Source: Pseudaminobacter sp047739745 (GTDB lineage Bacteria; Pseudomonadota; Alphaproteobacteria; Rhizobiales; Rhizobiaceae). Taken from it: a DNA stretch of 64,000 bases. The stretch spans positions 32,887-96,886 of the forward strand of contig NZ_JBLLVA010000021.1 in assembly GCF_047739745.1 (NCBI RefSeq), in the 5' to 3' direction. Below are positions 1 through 9,227 of this stretch, piece by piece; the stretch's first letter is position 1; each line of letters begins with the position of its first letter. The position numbers and the translations under genes are program-made. Below the pieces are notes generated by a model. That model ran no database searches. It saw only the letters and a list, made by a program, of their open reading frames with translations, and was not told where the DNA came from.

Positions 1-1017
1 TTCGGGTGACAGCTTGGCCGCCACCATGCGCCGGTCGGCTGCCCCCGCCTCGCCAAGCGATGTCGTCTCGCGGCATAGCCGATCCACCGCCTTTGCCATG
101 CCATCCACCTCGCCCACCGGAAGCAAGCGATCGGCCGGCAGCAGCTCCGACATGTTGCCGACATCGGTGGAGATCACCGGCACGGACTGCGCCATCGCCT
201 CCAGCGGCGCAATCGGCGCTTCCTCGACCCTGGACACGCACAGGAATATGTCCATTGCCGAGATCAGCGAAACCGCATCTTCCCGGTGCCCGGCCAGATG
301 CACGCGCCCCGCAAGCGCCGGATCGGCAAGCGCCTCGCGCCAGCCCGGCAGTTCGTCGCCCTCGGATGCGTCGCCGATCAGCAGCAATTCCGCGTCATGT
401 CCTATCGCGAGCAGTCGCTTGAGCACCAGCAGCGCATCCACCTGGTTCTTGCGCGCGTCTATCTTTCCGACCGCGCCAAGCAGCAGCGTGTCGTCGCGGA
501 TGCCGAGCTCGCGGCGCGCGGCAGCCCTTGCCTCGGCCGTCACCGGCTGGACACTGGCGAGATCGAACATGTTCGGGACGACATGCATGCGGCTGCGCGA
601 AACAAGGAGCCGGCTCGTATAATAGTCCGCGGTCGGCCGGCTCAGCCCCACCACCGCATGGGCGAAGCGCCAGGGAATCTGGAACCGGCGCGCATGCGCC
701 GTCATCACCGCGGGCGTGCCGTCGACAATGGTGTAGATCATCGCCAGCTTGTTGGCCCGGTTGCCATGGGCATGAACCAGTGCGCGGCCCCAGTCGCGGA
801 TCGGATAGCCTGTCTTGCGCAGCTCGGCGGGGCTGGTCTTGAAGCTGGATTCCAGCTTCTTCAGCGGCCCGGCGAATGTCTGGCGTCCGATCCATGAGTC
901 ACGCGGATAGACCAGCATCACCTCATGGCCGGCGCGGATCTGCGCGTCGATCAGCATCTTCGTGCTGGTTGCCACGCCGTTCAACGCGCTATGGCCTACG
1001 AGGTGGGCAATCTTCAT
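1..1017 (-). CDS. glycosyltransferase family 4 (partial, 3' end outside window)
   Basis: The frame is open on the minus strand from an ATG at 1017 to the window edge, 339 codons with no stop, so the C-terminus is missing. The N-terminus starts MKIAHLVGHSALNGVAT, the usual first strand and glycine-rich loop of a GT-B Rossmann domain. Near residues 260-275 the stretch EEAPIAPLE fits the EX7E nucleotide-sugar motif of GT4 retaining enzymes, followed by PVISTDVG. GT4 enzymes transfer a sugar from a nucleotide donor to a lipid or glycan acceptor, usually in cell-envelope polysaccharide synthesis. Donor and acceptor cannot be told from sequence. It is divergent from uvrB, and no other polysaccharide gene is visible. 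Confidence 0.85.
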   Translation of the reverse strand, partial: MKIAHLVGHSALNGVATSTKMLIDAQIRAGHEVMLVYPRDSWIGRQTFAGPLKKLESSFKTSPAELRKTGYPIRDWGRALVHAHGNRANKLAMIYTIVDGTPAVMTAHARRFQIPWRFAHAVVGLSRPTADYYTSRLLVSRSRMHVVPNMFDLASVQPVTAEARAAARRELGIRDDTLLLGAVGKIDARKNQVDALLVLKRLLAIGHDAELLLIGDASEGDELPGWREALADPALAGRVHLAGHREDAVSLISAMDIFLCVSRVEEAPIAPLEAMAQSVPVISTDVGNMSELLPADRLLPVGEVDGMAKAVDRLCRETTSLGEAGAADRRMVAAKLSPE

Positions 1018-1217
1018 CGAAATCAGCCGTTGTTGGTTGGCGAAGGGCGGACGGTCGGCCTCCCTCCTAGCGCGTTCCGCAGCATTGCGCAAAGCTGCCG
1101 TTCAGCCTCGCGATGGACGGAATGCTCCTGACACCGCACTGTCAGGAAGCCGCCGGCAATGTTCAAATCGGCCGTCGGGCTCTTTCCATTCCAGCGAACT
1201 CCCACCATATTCGCCGC

Positions 1218-4200
1218 ATGGTCAAAACTCCCGCAAAGAAGGGCGGCGGCTTCGAGGAAGCGCCGCAGGCTGAATTTACCGGCGCGCCGCTGACCGGCTC
1301 GATCTCCGATTGGGCCGGGCAGATCGCCAAGGAGGCGGAGCGCCGCCCCTCATCCCCTACCGGACCTTCTCCCCGTGGAAACGGGGAGAAGGATGACGGC
1401 CGCGACGCTGACGCCCCCCTCTCCCCGTTCTCGCGGGGAGAGGGTAAGGGTGAGGGGCAACAGAAAGCTGCCAAGCCCAGCAAAAAAATCCCCGAGCGCT
1501 TAGCCGCCGCCACGCGCACCGCGCGCGGCACCTCGATGGGCGGCGCCGCCACCGCGAGAGAACGCGCCGCGGCCGGCCTGAACCCGGTCGCCGGCCTCGA
1601 TGTCTCACTTGAAGAGGCCGAGAAACTGCTTGCAAGTCTCCGCCCGAAGGGCGGCAAGCGCGACCGCGCGTCGGCCGGCCAGGCCGCCCCCGCTGAGCCC
1701 AGCGCGCAGCGCGATACGGGCCTGAGCGAAATAAGCGGCGTCACCGCCACCGTGGCCGCCCTTTCGGCGCTGATCGAATCCGGCAACCCGCTGCACAAGA
1801 ACGGGCAGGCATGGGTTCCGCACCGCCCCGCCCGCCAGGAGAAATCCGAAGGCGGACTGGCGATTAAGATGGTCTCCGACTTCGAACCCGCCGGCGACCA
1901 GCCGACCGCCATCAACGATCTTGTCGCCGGCATCGGCGACAACGACCGCACCCAGGTGCTGCTCGGCGTCACCGGCTCGGGCAAGACCTTCACCATGGCC
2001 AAGGTCATTGAGGAGACGCAGCGTCCCGCCCTTATCCTGGCGCCCAACAAGACGCTCGCCGCCCAGCTCTATTCGGAGTTCAAGAAGTTCTTCCCCGACA
2101 ATGCGGTGGAGTATTTCGTCTCCTATTACGACTACTACCAGCCCGAGGCCTATGTGCCGCGCACCGACACCTTCATCGAGAAGGAATCGTCGATCAACGA
2201 GCAGATCGACCGCATGCGCCACTCCGCCACCCGCTCGCTCCTGGAGCGCGACGATGTCATCATCGTCGCCTCGGTCTCCTGCATCTACGGTATCGGCTCG
2301 GTCGAGACCTATACGGCCATGACCTTCCAGATGGAGGTCGGCGACCGGCTCGACCAGCGCCAGTTGCTCGCCGACCTCGTCGCCCAGCAATATAAGCGCC
2401 AGGACATCAATTTCGTGCGCGGCTCGTTCCGCGTGCGCGGCGACACCATCGAGATTTTCCCGGCCCACCTTGAGGATTCCGCCTGGCGCATCTCCATGTT
2501 CGGCGACGAGATCGAGGCGATCACCGAATTCGATCCGCTGACCGGCCAGAAGACCGGCGACCTCAAGAGCGTCAAGATCTACGCCAATTCGCACTATGTC
2601 ACGCCGCGCCCGACGCTCAACCAGGCGATCAAGTCGATCAAGGAGGAGCTCAAGCACCGTCTGGCCGAGTTGGAGAAGGCCGGCCGCCTGCTGGAGGCGC
2701 AGCGGCTGGAGCAGCGCACCCGCTTCGACCTGGAGATGCTGGAGGCGACCGGCTCCTGCGCCGGCATCGAGAACTATTCGCGCTATCTCACCGGGCGCGC
2801 GCCCGGCGAGCCGCCGCCCACTCTGTTCGAATATGTGCCGGACAATGCGCTGATCTTCATCGATGAAAGCCACGTCACCATCCCGCAGATCGGCGGCATG
2901 TATCGCGGCGACTTCCGCCGCAAGGCAACCCTCGCCGAATATGGCTTCCGCCTGCCCTCCTGCATGGACAACCGCCCGCTGCGCTTCGAGGAGTGGGACG
3001 CGATGCGCCCGCTCTCCATAGCCGTCTCGGCCACGCCGGGTGGCTGGGAGATGGAACAGTCCGGCGGCGTCTTCGCCGAGCAGGTTATCCGCCCCACCGG
3101 CCTGATCGATCCGCCGGTCGAGGTGCGCCCGGCCAAGACCCAGGTCGACGATGTCGTCGGTGAAATCCGCGAAACCACCGCCGCCGGCTACCGCACGCTG
3201 GTCACCGTGCTCACCAAGCGCATGGCCGAAGACCTCACCGAATATCTGCACGAGCAGGGCGTGCGCGTGCGCTACATGCATTCCGACATCGACACGCTGG
3301 AGCGCATCGAGATCCTGCGCGACCTGCGCCTCGGCGCCTTCGACGTGCTGGTCGGCATCAACCTGTTGCGCGAGGGCCTCGACATTCCCGAATGCGGCTT
3401 CGTCGCCATCCTCGACGCCGACAAGGAAGGTTTTCTCCGCTCCGAAACCTCGCTGATCCAGACCATCGGCCGCGCCGCGCGCAATGTCGACGGCAAGGTC
3501 ATCCTCTACGCCGACCAGATCACCGGCTCCATGGAGCGGGCGATGGCCGAAACCAATCGCCGCCGCGAAAAGCAGATGGCGTGGAACGAGGCCAACGGCA
3601 TCACGCCGGAAAGCGTCAAGTCACGCATTTCCGACATTCTGGAATCGGTCTACGAGAAGGACCATGTGCGCGCCGACATTTCCGATTTCGCCGCCGATGG
3701 CGCCATGGTCGGCAACAACCTCAAGACGCATCTGGAAGCGCTCGACAAGCAGATGCGCGACGCCGCCGCCGATCTCGACTTCGAGCGCGCCGCCCGCATC
3801 CGCGACGAGATCAAGCGCCTGCGCGAGGCCGAGCTTGCCATTTCCGACGACCCGCTCGCCCGCTATGCCGAGGCCGAAAGTCCGGTTTCCGGCCGCGAGA
3901 AGGGCAAGCACAACAAGGGCCGGGCGCGGCATAGAACCGTGGGCGAAGGGGAAGATGACGGCGCGAGCACCCTCTTCCGCAAGCCGCATCTGGACGAGAT
4001 GGGCGCCGACGGCGCCGTGCCGGTGAAGAAGCCGCTGTTCCAGAAGCCTTCGCTGGACGACATGGGGCCGGGCACCGACGCGGCGAAACCCGCCGGCGCG
4101 ATCTCGCGCTCGCTGTTCAAGAAGCAGACCGCCGCCGAGGCCCACGGTTCGGACTACGGCGTGCCGGAGGACTCGCGCCGCTCACTTTTCAAGAAGAACT

Positions 4201-4454
4201 CGCTCGACGAAATGACCGTCCGCCGCACCGAAAAGCCGGTTCAGGGCGTCAAGCCGGCAAAGCCGGATCTTCCTTCTCCCCGTTCACGAGGAGAAGGTGG
4301 CCCGGAGGGCCGGATGAGGGGCAGCGCCGACCAACCCCGGGACGACGCGCCAAAACCCATCCACCGCGAGCGCGCCGGCATCGGCTCCTACGAAGACCCT
4401 GCCGATCGACGCCAGAAGCGCCGCCCGGGGAAGTCCGGCAGGCCGGGCCGGTAA
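1218..4454 (+). CDS. uvrB: excinuclease ABC subunit B, long rhizobial form
   Basis: UvrB is the damage-verifying helicase-like subunit of nucleotide excision repair. The start is set at the ATG giving MVKTPAKKGGGFEEAPQ, the usual rhizobial N-terminus; an earlier in-frame ATG at 1113 lacks that similarity. The protein is 1078 residues against about 670 in E. coli. The core holds Walker A GVTGSGKT near residue 255, the beta-hairpin YYDYYQPEAYVP, helicase motifs and a UVR motif (LDFERAARIRDEIKRL) near residue 860. The C-terminal tail repeats a motif like LFxKPxLDEM three to four times. Both added ends contain in-frame copies of a palindromic repeat (1365-1392, 1417-1444, 4272-4321), translated as SPRGNGEKD, SPFSRGEGKGEG and PSPRSRGEGGPEGR. 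Confidence 0.97.
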   Translation: MVKTPAKKGGGFEEAPQAEFTGAPLTGSISDWAGQIAKEAERRPSSPTGPSPRGNGEKDDGRDADAPLSPFSRGEGKGEGQQKAAKPSKKIPERLAAATRTARGTSMGGAATARERAAAGLNPVAGLDVSLEEAEKLLASLRPKGGKRDRASAGQAAPAEPSAQRDTGLSEISGVTATVAALSALIESGNPLHKNGQAWVPHRPARQEKSEGGLAIKMVSDFEPAGDQPTAINDLVAGIGDNDRTQVLLGVTGSGKTFTMAKVIEETQRPALILAPNKTLAAQLYSEFKKFFPDNAVEYFVSYYDYYQPEAYVPRTDTFIEKESSINEQIDRMRHSATRSLLERDDVIIVASVSCIYGIGSVETYTAMTFQMEVGDRLDQRQLLADLVAQQYKRQDINFVRGSFRVRGDTIEIFPAHLEDSAWRISMFGDEIEAITEFDPLTGQKTGDLKSVKIYANSHYVTPRPTLNQAIKSIKEELKHRLAELEKAGRLLEAQRLEQRTRFDLEMLEATGSCAGIENYSRYLTGRAPGEPPPTLFEYVPDNALIFIDESHVTIPQIGGMYRGDFRRKATLAEYGFRLPSCMDNRPLRFEEWDAMRPLSIAVSATPGGWEMEQSGGVFAEQVIRPTGLIDPPVEVRPAKTQVDDVVGEIRETTAAGYRTLVTVLTKRMAEDLTEYLHEQGVRVRYMHSDIDTLERIEILRDLRLGAFDVLVGINLLREGLDIPECGFVAILDADKEGFLRSETSLIQTIGRAARNVDGKVILYADQITGSMERAMAETNRRREKQMAWNEANGITPESVKSRISDILESVYEKDHVRADISDFAADGAMVGNNLKTHLEALDKQMRDAAADLDFERAARIRDEIKRLREAELAISDDPLARYAEAESPVSGREKGKHNKGRARHRTVGEGEDDGASTLFRKPHLDEMGADGAVPVKKPLFQKPSLDDMGPGTDAAKPAGAISRSLFKKQTAAEAHGSDYGVPEDSRRSLFKKNSLDEMTVRRTEKPVQGVKPAKPDLPSPRSRGEGGPEGRMRGSADQPRDDAPKPIHRERAGIGSYEDPADRRQKRRPGKSGRPGR
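1365..1444. repeat. two palindromic repeat units inside uvrB
   Basis: Unit one (1365-1392) is a 12-bp inverted repeat CCTTCTCCCCGT/ACGGGGAGAAGG with a GGAA loop. Unit two (1417-1444) is an 11-bp inverted repeat CCCTCTCCCCG/CGGGGAGAGGG followed by TAAGGGTGAGGGG. The same family lies between cbbL and cbbS, between cbbS and cbbX, and at the uvrB 3' end. Here both units are read in frame without a stop. Confidence 0.85.
4272..4321. repeat. palindromic repeat unit inside the uvrB 3' end
   Basis: CCTTCTCCCCGTTCACGAGG is followed by AGAAGG, GGCCCGGAGGGCC and GGATGAGGGG, the order seen in the cbbL-cbbS spacer copy. It is translated in frame as PSPRSRGEGGPEGRMRG, 45 or so residues before the end of UvrB. 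Confidence 0.8.
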
Positions 4455-4492
4455 GCCGCGCGACCTTTCTCCCGTCCACGGCGCGCAGGGCG

Positions 4493-6265
4493 CTACTGCG
4501 TTGCGATATCGTTCGCTGCCGGCAAGCCGTCGCTTGCTCCCGCTTTGACAAGCCCTTCGCGGAGGTGTTGCGCGTCGGATTCCTGGGCGTAGTGCAACGT
4601 GGCAAGGAACGATTCGATGCCAAACTCGGGAGCGAGCGCTCTGGCCTTCTCCAGATGGGCGGAAGCAGCGATGCCATCGCCGAGCCAGCCGTAGCAGGCG
4701 GCAATGAACGCATGCTGGACGTCATCCATGGTCGATAGGTGCATGAATGCCTCGATCGCCTCGCCATACTGACGCGCAGCGAAATGCGCCTTCCCGAGAT
4801 GGCTCCAAAATCGTTCGGGATGATGGGGATTGAGCCGCATCGCCTTTCGGATCCACTCTACCCCCTCTTCCGGCCGCCCCAGCCACGTCAGAAGCTCGCC
4901 TTGCTGGACCACCACCAGGTCGTAATTGGGGTTCAGGAAAAGGGCCCGCTCCTGGTGATAACGTGCCGTCGTCAGCTCGTTGTTGTTCACGTTCACCGCA
5001 GCGAGAATGCGATGCACATCGGCGTCGTTGTCGTCCAGCGCCAACGCGCGCTCCAGTTCGGCGACGATCTCGGCCCAGACCGCGTCCTTGTCGTCACACC
5101 ATCCGTGGACCCACGCTTGCCCGAGGATGCAGGCCCGCCAGGCATGGGCATGCGCATAGCCGGGGTCGAGTGCGACGGCCCTGTCTATGAGCAACCGGGC
5201 CTGTTCATTATCCGCAACCGTGCCGCGGTGGTGCAGCACCTTGGCTGCAAGAGCGCACTCGTAGGCGGCCATGTTCGCCGGTTTCGTGCGGGCGAGCTGA
5301 TCTCGCTGGGCAGCCTCTACGCGCCCGGGGAGAGTGGCGGCTATCGCGGCCGTCACCTCGTCCTGGATGGCGAAAATGTCATCCAGTCTTCGGTCGTATT
5401 TGTCAGCCCAGACATGGGCATCGTTGATCGCATCGACGAGCTGAACCGTCACGCGCACCCTGTCGCCGATCTTCCGGACGCTGCCCTCCACCAGGTATTG
5501 AGCCCCAAGCCTTCCGGCCACCTCACGCACGTTAACCGGCTGGTTCTTGTAGACGAAACTGGAATTGCGCGAGATGACGAAGAGCTCGTGGCGGCGGGAC
5601 AGTTCGGTGATGATGTCTTCGGTCAGACCGTCCGCGAAAAACTCCTGGTCGGAATCGCCGCTCATATTGTTGAACGGCAGCACCACGATCGAGGGTTTGG
5701 AGACGGCTCGCTTCGCGTCAGTCTCTTCCGAGGAAGCCGGCAGGACGGAGCCTTCGAGCCCAACACGAAAAAGATGCACGGGGCGGCTGATGTTCTTCAG
5801 CATCTTCTCGCCCAAATCCTCGACGGGCACTTCGAGGCGGTCGGCAATTTGCGTCGCCACTGCAGCCGTCACGCAGATACCCCCGACATCGGCCAATTGT
5901 TCGATGCGAGCGGCGATATTCACGCCATCGCCAAAGATGTCGTCGTCGTCGAAAATGATGTCGCCGAGATTGATGCCGATCCTGAATTCGATCCGCCGAT
6001 CCTGGGCCACGTCGGCATTGCGCCGCTTCATGCGCTGCTGGATCTCGATGGCGCATTTCACCGCGTCGGTCACGCTCTGGAATTCGACAAGCATGCCGTC
6101 GCCCGTCGTCTTGATGATCCGGCCCTTGTTCTTTGCGATGGCGGGATCGATCAATTCTATCCGGTGCGTTCTGAGGCGGGCGATCGTGCCTGCTTCATCG
6201 GCCTCCATCAGCCGACTATAGCCTGCCATATCGGCCGCCAGTACTGCGGCGAGCCTCTGTTCCAT
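4493..6265 (-). CDS. class III adenylate/guanylate cyclase with TolB-like and TPR domains
   Basis: A 590-residue cytoplasmic protein. Residues 1-130 look like a class III cyclase catalytic domain: AADMAGYSRLM carries the first metal-binding Asp, and TTGDGMLVEF the second metal/substrate segment. Residues 190-310 hold the FlgO/TolB-like module common in rhizobial cyclases (VLPFNNMSGD, then FADGLTEDIITELSR and YLVEGSVRK). The C-terminal 250 residues are helical TPR-like repeats. The family makes cAMP from ATP; rhizobia carry many paralogues, mostly of unknown input. The gene converges on uvrB with a gap of only 38 bp. Nucleotide specificity is not shown by the sequence. Confidence 0.9.
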   Translation of the reverse strand: MEQRLAAVLAADMAGYSRLMEADEAGTIARLRTHRIELIDPAIAKNKGRIIKTTGDGMLVEFQSVTDAVKCAIEIQQRMKRRNADVAQDRRIEFRIGINLGDIIFDDDDIFGDGVNIAARIEQLADVGGICVTAAVATQIADRLEVPVEDLGEKMLKNISRPVHLFRVGLEGSVLPASSEETDAKRAVSKPSIVVLPFNNMSGDSDQEFFADGLTEDIITELSRRHELFVISRNSSFVYKNQPVNVREVAGRLGAQYLVEGSVRKIGDRVRVTVQLVDAINDAHVWADKYDRRLDDIFAIQDEVTAAIAATLPGRVEAAQRDQLARTKPANMAAYECALAAKVLHHRGTVADNEQARLLIDRAVALDPGYAHAHAWRACILGQAWVHGWCDDKDAVWAEIVAELERALALDDNDADVHRILAAVNVNNNELTTARYHQERALFLNPNYDLVVVQQGELLTWLGRPEEGVEWIRKAMRLNPHHPERFWSHLGKAHFAARQYGEAIEAFMHLSTMDDVQHAFIAACYGWLGDGIAASAHLEKARALAPEFGIESFLATLHYAQESDAQHLREGLVKAGASDGLPAANDIATQ

Positions 6266-6640
6266 CGATTTGCCAACGGAACGAATTCTATCGCACCCCG
6301 TCGCAATCGCCTACCTACTAAATTAGCGTCACCTTTATTAGTGCCCCGCTCTAAAGGAAGCTCGGCGGCGAACGCTCCCTGTCAAGAAGGGCTGACGGCC
6401 GCCGTCCCTTCTCCCGTGCCGAAGCTTTCCTTCTCCCCGTTCACGGGGGTTCGAAGGGCGGGCCGAGACAAGTGGCTCGGCCCCGGCGGTGGCCAGCAGG
6501 GCCGGATCAAGAGGCAGCGCTCCGTCGTACCAGTTGGGTACCACCGCCGCCGCATCGTCATCCTCGGGCTTGACCCGAGGATCCATGCCTCGCCCGAACG
6601 AGCAGCGCTCATACGGCAAAATCTCCGGGCGCCGGTGGTT
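6266..6640. repeat. intergenic region with degenerate palindromic repeats
   Basis: No gene is seen here. Around 6409-6475 lie degenerate copies of the CTTCTCCCCGTTCACGGGG-type repeat. At 6561-6581 is a perfect palindrome with arms TCCTCGGG and CCCGAGGA around CTTGA, a repeat type scattered widely in rhizobial genomes. The start-proximal part presumably contains the promoter of the cyclase gene (starts 6265). Confidence 0.7.
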
Positions 6641-7075
6641 TCACGCAATATTCTGCTTCGCCTGCCTTGCCCCGACATGCCGGGCGAAATTGTCCAGGAT
6701 CGCCTGCCAACCATCGCGCTGCTGTTCCAACGGGTACTCGGTCTCGGCGTCGAAGGTTACACGGACAACAACCGCATCTGCGTCCGGATCGAACTCGACC
6801 GTCGCAGTGCGGTCGCCGAATGCATAATCGATGCGCTTGTACTCCACGATCTTCGTGTAGGTGCCCGCGAAGTCGAATCCCATGCTGCCATCCTTTGCCT
6901 CCATCCGGGAGGAGAATGCGCCGCCCTCGCGCAGGTCCACCGTCGCGGCAGGGCAGTGCCAGTCATCCGAGGCGGAATTCCAGTGCATGATGTCTTCAGG
7001 TGTGGTGTAGGCCCGCCAGACCTCCTCAACCGGTGCCGCGACAGAGGTTTCAACGCAGATTCTTTCAGTGCCCAT
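6641..7075 (-). CDS. AHSA1/SRPBCC-domain protein
   Basis: A 144-residue protein of the START/SRPBCC fold, AHSA1 (Aha1 C-terminal-like) group. Visible marks are the opening ETSVAAPVEEVWRAYTTPED, the central MHWNSAS and GGAFSSRME segments, and the C-terminal helix QQRDGWQAILDNFARHV. These proteins are small-molecule-binding cups; most bacterial members have no known ligand. It lies downstream of a second AHSA1 gene and a TetR gene on the same strand, so the three may form an operon. No signal peptide or membrane segment is present. Confidence 0.85.
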   Translation of the reverse strand: MGTERICVETSVAAPVEEVWRAYTTPEDIMHWNSASDDWHCPAATVDLREGGAFSSRMEAKDGSMGFDFAGTYTKIVEYKRIDYAFGDRTATVEFDPDADAVVVRVTFDAETEYPLEQQRDGWQAILDNFARHVGARQAKQNIA

Positions 7076-7124
7076 TGTTCGCTCCCAATTAGTAGCTGAA
7101 TCGGCAGACGCCAGACGCTTGCGC

Positions 7125-7568
7125 CTACTGGTTGATTTCGGGTTCGACGAGCCTTGCGAGCTTGCGCAGGGATTCCTGCCAGCCGAGATAACAGGCTTCG
7201 AGGGGGATAACGTCCGGCACGCCTTCCTGCTCGATGTGGATTTCCGTGCCGACCGACACGGCCTTCAACGTCACGGTGACCTTCATCTCGCCCGGCAAGT
7301 TGGGATCATCGAACTTGTCCGTGTAGACTAGGCGCTCACCAGGTACGAGTTCCAGATACGTGCCGCCAAAGGAGTGGCTGTCGCCCGTGGTGAAATTCCG
7401 GAACGACATCCTGTGATTGCCGCCGACCTTCGCATCCAGCTCATGGACGGTGCAGGTAAACCCGAATGGCGGAAGCCAGCTCGCAACCGCATCCGGTTCG
7501 AGGAACGCGCGATAGAGCTTTTCGGGCTTGGCGGGAAAGACGCGGTGCAGACGGACAGTATTGGGCAT
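7125..7568 (-). CDS. AHSA1/SRPBCC-domain protein (second copy)
   Basis: A 147-residue AHSA1/SRPBCC protein, start chosen at MPNTVRLHRVFPAKPEKLYRAF; an earlier in-frame start at 7595 would overlap the TetR gene end (7579). The segment SWLPPFGFTCTVHELDAKVG, the strand GDSHSFGGTY and the C-terminal helix GWQESLRKLARLVEP are typical of the family. It is divergent in sequence from the 6641-7075 protein but of the same fold. The upstream neighbour is a TetR regulator 10 bp away, which suggests co-transcription and autoregulated control. The ligand is unknown. Confidence 0.87.
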   Translation of the reverse strand: MPNTVRLHRVFPAKPEKLYRAFLEPDAVASWLPPFGFTCTVHELDAKVGGNHRMSFRNFTTGDSHSFGGTYLELVPGERLVYTDKFDDPNLPGEMKVTVTLKAVSVGTEIHIEQEGVPDVIPLEACYLGWQESLRKLARLVEPEINQ

Positions 7569-7578
7569 GGCTTTCTCC

Positions 7579-8214
7579 CTATGGTTCGATTTCACTTGGT
7601 TGTTCGGTAGTCGCCGGGCTGAAGAGCAGCTTCAGATACCGCTGAAGGTGGTCGATGCTCTCGACAGCGCGTTGTGGTTCGCCGCTCGCCTTCGCGAGGA
7701 TGAACGCACCCTGGATGACGGCCTGGGTGTGCAGCGCCAAGCTTTCAGCCGTGAACTCGCACTTGACGCCATATCGATCCATGGCGGCTTCGATGTCGGC
7801 AACCAGCGTGTCCGCATGGCCGGAAATGCTGTCCCAGCACGCTTTCTGGATCGCTGGACTCGTGCCATAGGCCTCCTGCGTCATGGTGCCGACAAGGCAG
7901 GTAAACTCCGGCAATGCGCCCTGGATCAGTTGCTTGCGAAATGCGACATAGCCCAGCAGGCGTTCGAGCGGATCGTCAGCGTCATGATAGGGCGCGCTTT
8001 CAAACAGCTCCCCCGTCACTTCCGACCACCGGCCCGCCGCGGCGACCGCCAAATCTTCCTTGCTGGCGAAATGGTGAAAAAACGCCCCTTTCGATACGCC
8101 CGCCTCCGCGCAGATTTCGTCGACCGTGGTGGCCGCATAGCCCTTGGCGCGAATGACGTCAAAGGCGGCTTCCAGCAGGTTTTGCTTGGTCAACGGGTTC
8201 TGTTTTCTAGGCAT
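7579..8214 (-). CDS. TetR family transcriptional regulator
   Basis: A 211-residue TetR/AcrR repressor. The HTH is at residues 15-60 (NLLEAAFDVIRAKGYAATTV, then EICAEAGVSKGAFFHHFASK), with a variable ligand-binding C-terminal half. The start at 8214 (MPRKQNPLT) has GGAG six bases upstream; ATG codons at 8226 and farther upstream are less likely. An 18-bp near-palindrome sits 23 bp upstream (8237-8254) and is a natural operator. It leads the two AHSA1 genes. The inducer cannot be told from sequence. Confidence 0.92.
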   Translation of the reverse strand: MPRKQNPLTKQNLLEAAFDVIRAKGYAATTVDEICAEAGVSKGAFFHHFASKEDLAVAAAGRWSEVTGELFESAPYHDADDPLERLLGYVAFRKQLIQGALPEFTCLVGTMTQEAYGTSPAIQKACWDSISGHADTLVADIEAAMDRYGVKCEFTAESLALHTQAVIQGAFILAKASGEPQRAVESIDHLQRYLKLLFSPATTEQPSEIEP

Positions 8215-8236
8215 TTCGCACTCCATGTCTAAACAC

Positions 8237-8254
8237 ATACCAACTAGTCGGTAT
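8237..8254. promoter_or_regulatory. probable TetR operator
   Basis: ATACCAACTAGTCGGTAT is an 18-bp inverted repeat with a single mismatched pair, centred on ACTAGT. It lies just upstream of the TetR start. Operators of this ATACCGACTAGTYGGTAT form are known for TetR proteins of this class; binding here is inferred. Confidence 0.65.
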
Positions 8255-8380
8255 TTAATCAAGCCAAAATTCAGACGAGGATCGAGGCTTCTGCGATGAG
8301 CGACGCTGGCCGCAAAGTCGCGGCCTACGTTACCGCTACCCAACGCGGTACAGCATCGAGCTCATACCGCTGCTTCTGAG

Positions 8381-8663
8381 GACAAAATTCACTCAAGAAA
8401 TCGATAAAGCTGTTTCAAAACAAGCCCCTTACGCGTCAACAGCTTCCCATTTCATCCACGCCCTCCGCACCCTTGCCTCACCATTCTCGCGGGAACCGGG
8501 ACCAGGGAGAATGGCGGTGACCCCCCCGCGCCGTGGTAGGTGCGGGCATGTAGAGAAGTGAGGAACGGTCCGCACAGCGGACGAAAAGCTAACGATTTGG
8601 GCTTTCGAGTGACGAACGCCCGGAGCCATAGCGAAGGGCCGGACAGACCGGCGTGCTTCGGCC
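8381..8663 (+). repeat. about 285-bp dispersed repeat, copy 1
   Basis: This stretch matches 9228-9531 along its length, with the last 135 bp nearly identical. The conserved part has short hairpins: GTCCGC-ACA-GCGGAC (8568-8582) and an AAAGCT/GGCTTT-like stem shortly after. Short open frames run through it on both strands, but they are shared with the other copy and have no ribosome binding site. The 8255-8784 interval holds nothing else recognisable beyond the TetR promoter region. Confidence 0.8.
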
Positions 8664-8784
8664 AGGCTGAAAGTCCGCTCACCGGCGAGACGCGCATTCG
8701 CTACCAGCCTCCGGATTCCACCCGTTGCTGCCCTTCAGCTAGCACCCAGGTCGCTCGTATCCCCGACTGAATTGAGCAATAACA

Positions 8785-9057
8785 TTAATCATCGTCATCA
8801 CCGTCATCGTCATCATCGTAGCGGTCACGATAGCGGTCCCGCTCGCGATGCTGATCACCGCTCCAATCTTCAATAAACACTCGGCGCTTAACGTAGCGCT
8901 CGCAATAACCGTCCTCGCAATAAGTTTCGACAATCCGCTCGCGTACCACGCCGTTGTTGGATGAGCTATTCGAGCTCGTATTCGACGATTGGCTCCCCGC
9001 CTGGGCCGAGTTGGTCGCCAAGGCTGCAATAGCAAACAGGACAAACTCGATACGCAT
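8785..9057 (-). CDS. small secreted acidic hypothetical protein
   Basis: A 90-residue protein with a signal peptide (residues 1-20, ending NSAQA), then a Ser/Asn-rich linker, a VRERIVETYCEDGYCERYVK segment with two Cys four apart, and a low-complexity Asp/Arg tail (RYDDDDDGDDDD). No family is recognised. An AAGGAGAAAGCC-type ribosome binding site precedes the ATG. It lies between the two copies of the dispersed repeat, which could have framed a small insertion. The two Cys may form a disulfide in the periplasm. Confidence 0.6.
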   Translation of the reverse strand: MRIEFVLFAIAALATNSAQAGSQSSNTSSNSSSNNGVVRERIVETYCEDGYCERYVKRRVFIEDWSGDQHRERDRYRDRYDDDDDGDDDD

Positions 9058-9227
9058 GGCTTTCTCCTTCGCTGGCCATCACATTAAGCCATCGAGCTTG
9101 AACCGTCGATGAACAGCGGCCCGGAACGATCCCAGTCTGCGACGGGTCGATCCTGGATCCCGGCGCAACCCTCCATTTCCAAGGAGTTGGTCCAAGGAGC
9201 GCTCATGCATTTGCTCCTTTGATGAAG

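Noticed and set aside
1605..3281. Long open frame on the minus strand inside uvrB
   Set aside because: It is the antisense shadow of a GC-rich gene; no family motif, no ribosome binding site.
4739..7099. A 786-codon plus-strand frame
   Set aside because: It runs antisense through the adenylate cyclase and the first AHSA1 gene, both of which have clear domains.
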